Shown here: positions 20,201 through 27,352 of the stretch, in pieces
Position numbering within the stretch: position 1 is the stretch's first letter
How the letters are laid out: each line of letters starts with the position of its first letter
Assembly (NCBI RefSeq): GCF_009857605.1
Contig: NZ_WWCT01000008.1
Location: forward strand, 62,001 to 126,000
DNA from: Duganella levis
GTDB lineage: Bacteria; Pseudomonadota; Gammaproteobacteria; Burkholderiales; Burkholderiaceae_D
Direction of reading: 5' to 3'
DNA length: 64,000 nucleotides
Position numbers and translations under genes: made by a program
The notes under the pieces: generated by a model
Seen by the model: the letters and a program-made list of their open reading frames with translations, nothing else
Databases searched by the model: none
What the model was told of the DNA's origin: nothing

Positions 20201-21430
20201 CGCGGCGCCCTGGCTGGCGATGAACATATAGCCGGCGCGTTCGGCGGTCTTCACCATTTCCTGCAACTGCTCCTTGCGCTCCTGCAGTTGCGGCAGCGAG
20301 AGCCAGAAGTACAGCAGGTACTGGAACATCTGCGTTTGCAGCGATGGTTCCCACGGCAGCGCCGACACCGCGTCCACCTGCATGACGCCGGCGCGGATCT
20401 GGCGCAGCATGTCGATCTGCTGGTGCACCGCGCTGTCGTGGTTCCTCGGCAGCTTGACGGCGATTTCCAGGTAGGCTTCCGTCGCCTTCAGGTGCTTGGC
20501 GTCGGCGCTGCGCAGGGCCGACAGCAGGTATAGCTGCGCACCCATGCCGGTGAACAGCTGCTTGCGTTTGCCGGTGTCGCGGCGCAGGGTTTTCAGCGCG
20601 GCGTCAAAGCCGATAATGGCGGCGCTGGCGGCGCCGCGCAGCAGCACCACTACGCTGGCGAGGTACTGGCTTTGCGGACCGACGGTGCGTTCCAGGTAAC
20701 GCTTGGCGTCGTCCAGGCGGCCGCACAGCAGCGCGTCTTCCGCCATCGCCATGCGCAGTTCGGAATTGACGTCGCCGTGACGGCGCTGCATATGCATCTC
20801 GCAGAATTCGCGGATTGCAGGCGCGGTGGCCGGTTCGTGCTGGGCGTTTTGCAGCAGCACCGCCAGCACATCGTCTTGCAGCAGCGGGTGGACCAGCGCG
20901 AGCATGCCCGGCTCGAATGGGCGGCCGAAGATATCGACGATCGGATGCAGCTGCGCCGCCTCGTAGCTGCCCAGGCAGAACGCCAGCACCTGCTGGATCT
21001 GTTGCGGGCCGTGGCCGCGCAGAAGGCCCATGCGCAGGCGCGCCATGCCGGCGCGGTAACTGCGCGGCTCCATGCTGTTCCAGGTCTGGCGCATCGGCAC
21101 CAGCTCCGCGTAGGCGGCGCACAGGTCTTCCAGCGCATGGGTGCCGATGGCGGAACGGATCGCCGGCCAGCGCAGCTTGGGATTGCAGATAAAGCCGCGT
21201 CCCGTCACCACGCTGATGAAGGCCAGGCGCTCCAGCCGCGACATGGAATCGTCCAGCGTAGCGACGGTGTACAGATTGCCGTCGTTATCCTGCTCGATGC
21301 GTGCATGGTTCAGGTGATCGAGGATGGCGGTGCGTCCCGTCGGCTCGCCGATCAGGGCGAGCAGGGCGAGAATGGCTTTTTCGTTAAATGGCAGCGCATC
21401 GAATTCGACGAGCAGCTTGGGATCGGTCAT
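17273..21430 (-). CDS. SNF2/Rad54-type DEAD-box helicase
   Basis: This 1385-residue protein has a C-terminal SNF2 ATPase of about 480 residues. The Walker A segment DDMGLGKTLQAL is near residue 950, the Walker B DEAQ box near 1040, motif III TGTPLENH soon after, and motif VI SDRAHRMGQ near 1320. The first 900 residues contain no motif I can name, apart from helical-repeat-like segments. Bacterial SNF2 proteins act as translocases on DNA or on RNA polymerase-DNA complexes. The ATG overlaps the stop of the upstream S9 peptidase gene (ATGA), so the two are co-translated. Confidence 0.9.
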   Translation of the reverse strand: MTDPKLLVEFDALPFNEKAILALLALIGEPTGRTAILDHLNHARIEQDNDGNLYTVATLDDSMSRLERLAFISVVTGRGFICNPKLRWPAIRSAIGTHALEDLCAAYAELVPMRQTWNSMEPRSYRAGMARLRMGLLRGHGPQQIQQVLAFCLGSYEAAQLHPIVDIFGRPFEPGMLALVHPLLQDDVLAVLLQNAQHEPATAPAIREFCEMHMQRRHGDVNSELRMAMAEDALLCGRLDDAKRYLERTVGPQSQYLASVVVLLRGAASAAIIGFDAALKTLRRDTGKRKQLFTGMGAQLYLLSALRSADAKHLKATEAYLEIAVKLPRNHDSAVHQQIDMLRQIRAGVMQVDAVSALPWEPSLQTQMFQYLLYFWLSLPQLQERKEQLQEMVKTAERAGYMFIASQGAALLGQMGDAAMQTHAQALRSRFGFPDLSTWFERQEGWQRQLTALINLHQPTAPDAAGSSRLVWLLTFDPRHGLTDIAPVEQKRDARGLWSKGRAVGLKRLRFESEQFDFLTPQDIRAAEAITVAHRGYQSTGLTYEIDPQRAAPMLVNHPLLYWSDLPDMRVEMLSGEPELLVKRSPGNLELRLQPPIPDDNSSVVITRETPTRLRVVSILDEHRKIASIVGDALNVPSHAEQQVLSAISAISSLVTVQSDIGGAAPDMEQMEADMRLHLHLLPYQHGLKMQILVRPLVNGAYYKPGDGADSVIADIGGKPVQARRQLIDERDAERDLIARCPVLESAEQEHGEWLLGQPALCLQLLVELQALDPASIVIAWPEGESFRVTNKVETKQLRLAIKSNKDWFAASGELQVDEGKVIDLRTLLQMMEKSHGRFVELGENRYLALTEELYRRLQEVSAYGELTADGVRLHPLASFALEELADDVGGLKSDKLWKAHLSRMQEQTTFEPQLPSTLQAELRDYQLEGYNWLSRLAHWGVGACLADDMGLGKTLQALALMLSRAPQGPTLVIAPTSVCMNWMSEAARFAPTLNVQLFGAGDRAEQLNNLHAYDVVVTSYGLLQLESALFAGVQWNTIVLDEAQAIKNAATKRSAAVMALKGEFRIAVTGTPLENHLGELWNLFRFINPGLLGSIEQFNLRFAAPIEKPQDHRAELGARKRLRRLIQPFILRRTKSQVLTELPSRTEITLEVDLSADETALYESLRRAALENLEKVEGPAEKKSIQILAEIMKLRRACCNPNLIAPELGLASSKLAAFAHLLEGLLENKHKVLVFSQFVDHLALIRAHLDEQGVSYQYLDGSTSMADRKKRVDAFQAGVGDVFLISLKAGGVGINLTAADYVIHMDPWWNPAVEDQASDRAHRMGQLRPVTIYRLVARHTIEEGIVDLHQHKRDLADSLLEGSDVSGRMSSSEMLAMLQEGLKK

Positions 21431-23346
21431 GCGTGATTCAGCTTAAAGATGTTTTGATAGAAGTCCAGCTCCGCTTCCAGCGTGCGGATGATGTTTTCGG
21501 CTTTGCGGAAGCCATGGCCTTCGCCTTCCAGCGGCACGTATTCGACCGGGATGCCGCGCTTTTTCAGCGCGTCGACCATCATTTCCGATTGCTGCGGCGG
21601 CACTACCTTGTCGTCCAGGCCCTGGAAGAAGATCATCGGGCGTGACAGCTTGTCGGTGTGGTTGATCGGCGAACGTTGGGCGTAGATGGCATCGGCCTGC
21701 GCTTTCGGCGCGATCAGGTATTCATTGTAATGCGACTCGAACTTGTGCGAATCCTGGTCCAGGCCTTTCAGGTCGGAGACGCCGTAGTAGCTGGCGCCGG
21801 CCTTGAACACATCGTGGAAGGTCAGTGCGCACAGCGTGGTCAAGCCGCCAGCGCTGCCGCCACGGATGATCAGGCGTTCGCCGTCGGCCAGGCCGCGCTC
21901 CACCAGCGCCTGGGCGCCGGCCACGCAGTCTTCCACGTCGACGATGCCCCACTGGCCCTTGAGCAGGTCGCGGTAGGCGCGGCCAAAGCCGGTGCTGCCG
22001 CCGTAGTTCACATCCAGCACGCCGAAACCACGGCTGGTCCAGAACTGCGTCTTCAGGTTAAGCGTGTTGACGGTCATGCCGGTCGGGCCGCCGTGGCTGA
22101 TGACGATCACCGGCGGCTTGCTGCCTGCCGGCGCCTGCACGTCCTGGTTGCGCGGCGGGTAGTAGAAGGCGTGCGCGGTGCGGCCGTTGGCGCTCGGATA
22201 GCTGATGCTGGTCGGGATGGACAGGTTGGCTTCCTCCGGCAAGTCGTCAATCGACTGCGCCAGGATTTCGACGCCTTCCTCGGTGAAGTCGATGCGCGCC
22301 AGTTCCATCGGGATGGTCGGGCCGCCTGCCAGCATGGCGATGTAGCCGGGACCGACGCGCAGTTCGCGGATTTCCTCGTACGGATTGGCGATGGCTTCCA
22401 GCTTGCCGCTGCCCGGCAGCAGGCGCGCCAGGCGGCTCACGCCCTTGTCGATGTAGGTGCAAATGATTTCGCTGGCCGAGCGGAAGCCGTACATGCTGTT
22501 ACCGAAGGTCCAGTGCGGGGAGGCGAATTCGGCTTCCATCGGGCACAGGCCTTCAGTGCGCACGCGGTCGGCGCGCAGTCGGTACAGATTCCACCATCCG
22601 CTGCGGTCGGAGACGAAGTGCAGCAGATTGTCGGGCGACCATTCGGGCTGGCAGATGGATTCCTCTTCGCCGCCAGCGATGCGTTTGGGCGTGGCCAGCG
22701 TTCCGTCGGCGTTGATATCGGCCAGCCACAGCGTGGTGCCTTGCCAAGGCATGCGCGGATGGTCCCAGCTTAGCCAGACCAGCGAGCGGCCGTCCGGCGA
22801 CAGGCGTGGCGACGAATAAAAGTCCGCACCCTGCGCGAGCACCGTCTCGGCGCCGCCGGCGATGTCGATCGCGCAGATCGTATTGGTCGGCTGCGCATGT
22901 TCATCGTCGCCATGCAGCTCGCGCACGCCGATCAGCCGATTACGCGCGCGGTCGACCACAAAATCGGCAAAGCGCTGCTTGCCGGCCTGCGTGACCGCCA
23001 CCGGCGCATCGCCGGGAATTACGCGATAGACGCAGTTATCCTTAAAGTGCGAGAAGTACACCGTCTCGCCCTCCGCCGCATACGCCCCGCCGCCATATTC
23101 ATGCACCCGCGAGCGCACATTGAACGGCGCCGGCGTCAATTCCTCGGTGGTGGCGCCGTGATAGCGCAGCAGCGTATTGCGGCCTGCTTCGGCCGCGCGG
23201 CCGGCCAGCCAGAAGATATCGCCGCCATCGGACCCGCCCAGCATCAGCGACGACAGCGGCGTCGCCCCCGCCGCCACGCGCGCAGCGCTGATGGTCGAGG
23301 GCCAGGCGCCAAAGGCGGCAATGTTCGGGGAAGCAGGCGATGTCAT
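21427..23346 (-). CDS. S9 family (prolyl oligopeptidase-type) peptidase
   Basis: This 639-residue protein has an N-terminal beta-propeller with WD-like TolB repeats (SPDGRSLVWLSWDHPRMPW, WSPDNLLHFVSDRSGWWNLY) and a C-terminal alpha/beta hydrolase domain. The nucleophile is Ser498 in GGSAGG, with Asp in LDDKVV and His in GEGHGFR. No signal peptide is seen from the ATG at 23346, so it is probably cytoplasmic. The longer frame would run into the inverted repeat upstream and is rejected. The next gene, the SNF2 helicase, is coupled to it. Confidence 0.9.
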   Translation of the reverse strand: MTSPASPNIAAFGAWPSTISAARVAAGATPLSSLMLGGSDGGDIFWLAGRAAEAGRNTLLRYHGATTEELTPAPFNVRSRVHEYGGGAYAAEGETVYFSHFKDNCVYRVIPGDAPVAVTQAGKQRFADFVVDRARNRLIGVRELHGDDEHAQPTNTICAIDIAGGAETVLAQGADFYSSPRLSPDGRSLVWLSWDHPRMPWQGTTLWLADINADGTLATPKRIAGGEEESICQPEWSPDNLLHFVSDRSGWWNLYRLRADRVRTEGLCPMEAEFASPHWTFGNSMYGFRSASEIICTYIDKGVSRLARLLPGSGKLEAIANPYEEIRELRVGPGYIAMLAGGPTIPMELARIDFTEEGVEILAQSIDDLPEEANLSIPTSISYPSANGRTAHAFYYPPRNQDVQAPAGSKPPVIVISHGGPTGMTVNTLNLKTQFWTSRGFGVLDVNYGGSTGFGRAYRDLLKGQWGIVDVEDCVAGAQALVERGLADGERLIIRGGSAGGLTTLCALTFHDVFKAGASYYGVSDLKGLDQDSHKFESHYNEYLIAPKAQADAIYAQRSPINHTDKLSRPMIFFQGLDDKVVPPQQSEMMVDALKKRGIPVEYVPLEGEGHGFRKAENIIRTLEAELDFYQNIFKLNHA

Positions 23347-23398
23347 AAAAGCTCCAAAAAGGTCAGTGCGCGGTGCTCCGCATGATAGAGCAAAATTC

Positions 23399-23454
23399 GG
23401 GGTCAGTTCTGCCAAATGCACACGAACCCATGTACATTTGGCAGAACTGACCCC
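23399..23454. repeat. REP-like hairpin with 20-bp perfect arms
   Basis: GGGGTCAGTTCTGCC (arm 23399-23418) is repeated as its exact reverse complement at 23435-23454, separated by 16 bases. Flanking AATTC and GGGTT extend the stem with wobble pairs, and several inner bases also pair. It lies in the 173-base divergent gap between the S9 peptidase and hemE. It looks like a mobile REP-type palindrome or the remnant of one. It is not a terminator, since no gene ends into it. Confidence 0.85.
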
Positions 23455-23484
23455 GGGTTAAATTCGCAAAATGGCGTGGGATGC

Positions 23485-23490
23485 GATAAT
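23485..23490 (+). promoter_or_regulatory. Candidate -10 box for hemE
   Basis: GATAAT lies 30 bases upstream of the hemE ATG, just beyond the REP-like hairpin. The nearest -35-like hexamer overlaps the distal edge of the hairpin with non-ideal spacing. Confidence 0.35.
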
Positions 23491-23519
23491 AGAGGCTTGA
23501 TTGTTCTCTATTGCCTTCC

Positions 23520-24605
23520 ATGCCACAATTTGCTCCGCTCAAGAATGACACCTTCCTGCGCGCGTTGTTGCGCCAGCCCACCACCTACACCCCTGTGTGG
23601 CTGATGCGCCAGGCCGGAAGGTATTTGCCTGAATACCGCGCTACCCGCGCCAAAGCCGGTTCCTTTATGGGCCTGGCCACCAATCCCGATTACGCCACCG
23701 AGGTGACCATCCAGCCGCTGGACCGCTTCCCGCTGGATGCCGCCATCCTGTTCTCCGACATCCTGACGGTGCCGGATGCGATGGGCCTGGGCCTGCACTT
23801 CGTTGAAGGCGAAGGCCCGAAATTCGAGCGCCCGCTGAAGACCGAGGCCGATGTCCTGGCCCTGCGTCAGCCGGAACCGGGTTCGCTGGACTACGTCTTC
23901 AAGGCCGTGACCCAGATTCGCACCGAGCTGAATGGCCGCGTGCCGCTGATCGGCTTCTCCGGCAGCCCTTGGACGCTGGCCTGCTATATGGTGGAGGGCG
24001 AAGGCTCGCGCGAGTTCCACAACATCAAGAAGATGCTGTACAACCGCCCGGACCTGATGCGCTTCATCCTCGACACCAACGCCAAGGCGGTGGCCGAGTA
24101 CCTGAACGCGCAGATCGACGCCGGCGCGCAGGCTGTGATGATCTTCGACTCGTGGGGCGGCGCGCTGGCCGATGGCGCCTACCAGGAGTTCTCGCTCAAG
24201 TACATGCGCCAGGTACTGGCGCTGCTGAAGCGTGAAAAGGATGGCGTCAAGATCCCGGCCATCGTGTTCACCAAGGGCGGCGGCCACTGGATCGAGGAAA
24301 TCGCCGACATCGGCGCTGACGCGCTGGGCCTGGACTGGACCGCCAACCTGACCCAGGCACGCCACAAGGTTGGCCACAAGGTCGCCCTGCAGGGCAATCT
24401 GGACCCGGCCATCCTGTTCGCCAGCCCGGACCAGATTACCGCTGAAGTCCATAAGGTACTGGACGCTTTCGGCCCACCGGGCGTCAGCGGCAGTGGCCAC
24501 GTGTTCAACTTGGGCCACGGCATTTCGCAGTTCACGCCGCCGGAAAGCGTGGCGGCCATGGTGGAAGCTGTGCACACCTACAGCAAGGCTCAACGCTCAG
24601 CTTGA
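23520..24605 (+). CDS. hemE: Uroporphyrinogen decarboxylase
   Basis: This 361-residue cytoplasmic enzyme decarboxylates uroporphyrinogen III to coproporphyrinogen III in haem synthesis. Both family signatures are present: [16 protein letters not shown] near residue 25 and [17 protein letters not shown] near residue 145. The ATG at 23520 is preferred to a TTG at 23511. A strong hairpin terminator follows the stop. Downstream lies the gene-free interval with DnaA boxes, then priA. Confidence 0.97.
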   Translation: MPQFAPLKNDTFLRALLRQPTTYTPVWLMRQAGRYLPEYRATRAKAGSFMGLATNPDYATEVTIQPLDRFPLDAAILFSDILTVPDAMGLGLHFVEGEGPKFERPLKTEADVLALRQPEPGSLDYVFKAVTQIRTELNGRVPLIGFSGSPWTLACYMVEGEGSREFHNIKKMLYNRPDLMRFILDTNAKAVAEYLNAQIDAGAQAVMIFDSWGGALADGAYQEFSLKYMRQVLALLKREKDGVKIPAIVFTKGGGHWIEEIADIGADALGLDWTANLTQARHKVGHKVALQGNLDPAILFASPDQITAEVHKVLDAFGPPGVSGSGHVFNLGHGISQFTPPESVAAMVEAVHTYSKAQRSA

Positions 24606-24621
24606 TTTCGATCGTGTAGAG

Positions 24622-24653
24622 GGGCACGTTTCGAAAGAAACGTGCCCTTTTTT
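24622..24653 (+). terminator. Rho-independent terminator of hemE
   Basis: An 11-bp perfect stem GGGCACGTTTC / GAAACGTGCCC with a GAAA loop is followed by six T residues, 17 bases after the hemE stop. Confidence 0.93.
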
Positions 24654-24681
24654 ATTCTGCACGCGCTCTGATCAGACCGAC

Positions 24682-24690
24682 TTATGCACA
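24682..24690 (+). promoter_or_regulatory. DnaA box, module 1
   Basis: TTATGCACA matches the consensus TTWTNCACA exactly. A T-rich run follows it. Confidence 0.75.
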
Positions 24691-24752
24691 ATTTTTTTTG
24701 CTGCGGAAATAATAGGCAGTGCTTTTTGGCTAGCCCTTGATGCTGAGTTAAC

Positions 24753-24778
24753 TCATTGATTTAAAGCGATAAAATTTG
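24753..24778 (+). repeat. AT-rich repeat, module 1
   Basis: This block, TCATTGATTTAAAG followed by GATAAAATTTG, recurs at 25178-25205 with one inserted T and one substitution. Its GATAAAATTT core is also at 25026-25035. It lies between the single and the clustered DnaA boxes in both modules, where an origin's unwinding element could be. Confidence 0.7.
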
Positions 24779-24846
24779 TGGTCCAGAGGGCAATGTTTAG
24801 CAAGCCGTAAACACTGTGGCTAAGCTTCAAGTAGTTTATTTCTTCA

Positions 24847-24881
24847 TTTTCCACAAAGTTATCCACAAAAACTGTGGACAA
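24847..24881. promoter_or_regulatory. Triple DnaA-box cluster, module 1
   Basis: TTTTCCACA (24847-24855), AAG, TTATCCACA (24859-24867), five bases, then inverted TGTGGACAA (24873-24881). The first two match TTWTNCACA and the third differs by one base. Spacing and orientation are identical to the cluster at 25271-25305. Confidence 0.75.
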
Positions 24882-25117
24882 GAAATAAAATGACTTAGTA
24901 AACCGTGACTTAGCCATAATATTGCTGTTTCGCCTGAGATTCATGTTGCGTTGCACGATTTTTAGGCAAAAATGACACCCTGACCAAGCTTGTTATCAAG
25001 CCGCAAAGCTTGGTGTGAGCATAAGGATAAAATTTGGCGGATTGGTGCACTGCAAAGTGCCGAAACGGTGCAAAAAAGTGCTTGATTTCCCCGAAAAAAA
25101 GCTCCTAAATACTTCAC

Positions 25118-25126
25118 TTATGCACA
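25118..25126 (+). promoter_or_regulatory. DnaA box, module 2
   Basis: TTATGCACA matches the DnaA consensus exactly and is the counterpart of the box at 24682. Confidence 0.75.
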
Positions 25127-25177
25127 GCTGGCCGTTTCCGACGGCGAATTTCGGCTCCCTAGGAAGCATTTTCCAAG

Positions 25178-25205
25178 TCATTGATTTTAAAGAGATAAAA
25201 TTTTG
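25178..25205 (+). repeat. AT-rich repeat, module 2
   Basis: This is the second copy of the TCATTGATTT-AAAG-GATAAAATTTTG block described at 24753. It is 52 bases downstream of the single DnaA box and 66 bases before the clustered boxes. Confidence 0.7.
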
Positions 25206-25270
25206 ATTTTTTACCCGGTTTTGGAAGATGCCAACTTGAATGTCAGTGCTTTCCGGGGATTAAGATTCCA

Positions 25271-25305
25271 TTGTCCACAAAGTTATCCACAGAAACTGTG
25301 GATAC
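25271..25305. promoter_or_regulatory. Triple DnaA-box cluster, module 2
   Basis: TTGTCCACA (25271-25279), AAG, TTATCCACA (25283-25291), five bases, then inverted TGTGGATAC (25297-25305). The centre box is a perfect consensus and the outer two differ from it by one base. The cluster ends 31 bases before the priA ATG, so DnaA bound here could also affect priA transcription. Confidence 0.75.
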
Positions 25306-25336
25306 ATACAGCATCGATATTTTTGCAAGGTGCAGC

Positions 25337-27352
25337 ATGAATAATCCACGCCCTTGCTACCTGCAAATCGCTATTGATACGCCGCTCAACGCGGTGTTTG
25401 ACTACCGCTGGCAGTGCGATCCGGCCGAGCGGCCCCAGGTGGGCCAGCTGGCGCTGGTGTCCTTCGCGCGGCGCGAGGTGGTGGGCCTGATCGTCGGTGT
25501 GGTCGATGAGACCGATGTGCCTATGGAAAAGTTGAAGGATGCGCTGGCCGTGCGCAGCCAGCTGGCGCCGCTGTCGGCCCAATGGCTGGCGCTGGCCGGT
25601 TTTGCCGCCGATTACTACCAGCGGCCGCTGGGCGAGGTGGCGCTGCCCGGCCTGCCCAAGAACCTGCGCGTGCTGACCACCGTGGCGCTGGACCGGGCGC
25701 TAAAGAAGCTGGCCAAGCTGGAGACGCCGCACGATCCCACGCCGTCCAACATGCCGGTGCTGAATCCACAGCAGCAGATCGCCGCCGACGCCATCGGTGG
25801 CGCCCAGGGCTTCAAGCCGACCCTGCTTTACGGCGTGACCGGCAGCGGCAAGACAGAGGTCTACTTGCAAGCCTGCGCGCAAGTGCTGGAACGCGAGCCG
25901 GACGGCCAGATCCTGATCCTGGTGCCCGAAATCAACCTGACGCCCCAGCTGGAAGGCAATATCCGCGCGCGCTTCCCCGGCGTGATGCTGGCCACGCTGC
26001 ACAGCAGCCTGTCCGAGGGCGAACGCATGCTGCACTGGCTGGCGGCGCACCAGGGCAAGGCGCGCATCGTGCTGGGCACGCGGCTGGCGATTTTGTCGTC
26101 GCTGCCACATTTGAAGCTGATCGTCATCGACGAGGAACACGATCCCTCGTACAAGCAGCAGGAAGGCCTGCGCTATTCCGCGCGCGACCTGGCGGTTTGG
26201 CGGGCGTGGCAGTTGCAGATTCCGATTGTGCTGGGCTCGGCCACGCCGTCGCTGGAAAGCTGGCACCACGCGCAGTCCGGCCGCTATCGCAAGCTGGAAC
26301 TGCGCGAGCGGGCCGTGCAGAACGCCGTGCTGCCGACCGTCAAGCTGATCGACATGGAGCGCGACAAGCCCAACGACGGCCTGACTTCACACCTGGTGGC
26401 GGCCATCAGGCAGCGGCTGGAGCGCGGTGAGCAGTCGCTGCTGTTCCTCAACCGCCGTGGTTACGCGCCGGTGATCTGCTGCGAATCCTGCGGCTGGATC
26501 AGCGAATGCACGCGCTGCACCTCGTTCATGGTGCTGCATCGTCCCGAACACCGCTTGCGCTGCCACCATTGCAGCCTGGAGATGCGCATTCCGCGCCATT
26601 GCCCGACTTGCGGCAATATCGACATCCAGCCGCTGGGACGCGGCACGCAGCGCGTGGAGGAGGGTTTGCAGGCTTTGTTCCCCGAAGCGCGCATCCTGCG
26701 CATCGACGCCGACTCGACCCGCAAGAAGGGCAGCGCGCAGGAGGCGTTCGATACCGTGCACCGCGGCGAGGTGGATATTCTGGTCGGCACGCAGATGGTC
26801 GCCAAGGGCCACGACTTCAAGCGGCTGACGCTGGTGGGCATCATGAATCCGGATACGGCGTTGTTTTCGCAGGACTACCGCGCCAGTGAACGGCTGTTTG
26901 CGCAGCTGATGCAGGTATCCGGCCGCGCCGGACGGGCTGGCATTCCGAGCGAGGTGCTGATCCAGACCCGCTATCCGCAGCATCCACTGTACGGCGCGGT
27001 GGTGCACCACGATTACGATCACTTTGCGTCGGCCTTGCTGGAGGAGCGCGAGCAGGCCGCGTTGCCGCCGTATCTGTTCCAGGCGTTGTTGCGGGCCGAG
27101 GCGCGGGAACTGGCCACGGCGATCGAGTTCCTGACCATGGCGCGCGATTGCATGCAGCATCCGGGCATCACCATCAACGATCCGATTCCGATGACCATGA
27201 CGCGCGTGCACAATGTGGACCGCGCGCAGTTGCTGGTGGAGTCGCCGTCACGGCCGGCGCTGCAAGCCTTCCTCAAGGAGTGGATGCTGACGCTGCGCGA
27301 GATGAAAAGCCGCGTGAAGTGGTCGCTGGAAGTCGATCCGCTGGATATTTAG
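25337..27352 (+). CDS. priA: Primosomal protein N' (PriA helicase)
   Basis: This 671-residue 3'-5' helicase restarts stalled replication forks. Walker A GVTGSGKTE is at residues 166-174 and the DEEHD box at 265-269. Eight zinc-binding cysteines cluster at about 381-423 (CCESCGWISECTRC, CHHC, CPTCG). The start at 25337 has an AAGGTG site before it. A longer frame from a TTG at 25271 would begin inside the DnaA-box cluster and lacks homology. It converges with the LysR gene, and the two stop codons overlap in the sequence TTAG. Confidence 0.96.
   Translation: MNNPRPCYLQIAIDTPLNAVFDYRWQCDPAERPQVGQLALVSFARREVVGLIVGVVDETDVPMEKLKDALAVRSQLAPLSAQWLALAGFAADYYQRPLGEVALPGLPKNLRVLTTVALDRALKKLAKLETPHDPTPSNMPVLNPQQQIAADAIGGAQGFKPTLLYGVTGSGKTEVYLQACAQVLEREPDGQILILVPEINLTPQLEGNIRARFPGVMLATLHSSLSEGERMLHWLAAHQGKARIVLGTRLAILSSLPHLKLIVIDEEHDPSYKQQEGLRYSARDLAVWRAWQLQIPIVLGSATPSLESWHHAQSGRYRKLELRERAVQNAVLPTVKLIDMERDKPNDGLTSHLVAAIRQRLERGEQSLLFLNRRGYAPVICCESCGWISECTRCTSFMVLHRPEHRLRCHHCSLEMRIPRHCPTCGNIDIQPLGRGTQRVEEGLQALFPEARILRIDADSTRKKGSAQEAFDTVHRGEVDILVGTQMVAKGHDFKRLTLVGIMNPDTALFSQDYRASERLFAQLMQVSGRAGRAGIPSEVLIQTRYPQHPLYGAVVHHDYDHFASALLEEREQAALPPYLFQALLRAEARELATAIEFLTMARDCMQHPGITINDPIPMTMTRVHNVDRAQLLVESPSRPALQAFLKEWMLTLREMKSRVKWSLEVDPLDI

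Larger units (their letters stand above)
24654..25336. other. AT-rich gene-free interval with two copies of a DnaA-box module
   Basis: This stretch between the hemE terminator and priA holds no convincing gene. It contains two copies, about 425-436 bases apart, of the same ordered set. The set is a TTATGCACA box (24682-24690; 25118-25126), then TCATTGATTT(T)AAAG-GATAAAATTT (24753-24778; 25178-25205), then a cluster of three DnaA-like boxes (24847-24881; 25271-25305). A third GATAAAATTT lies at 25026-25035, and a stem-loop with 9-bp arms at 24983-25014. The layout is that of a replication-origin or DnaA-binding locus. Which of these it is cannot be told from sequence alone. Confidence 0.7.

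Noticed and set aside
23399..23454. REP-like hairpin as a terminator or as the end of an insertion sequence
   Set aside because: No gene ends into it and no transposase gene or target duplication is seen nearby.
24753..25206. Three short open frames of 61-67 codons in the hemE-priA interval
   Set aside because: They overlap one another on both strands and the DnaA boxes. They lack good ribosome sites and have unlike codon use. They look like chance frames in AT-rich DNA.
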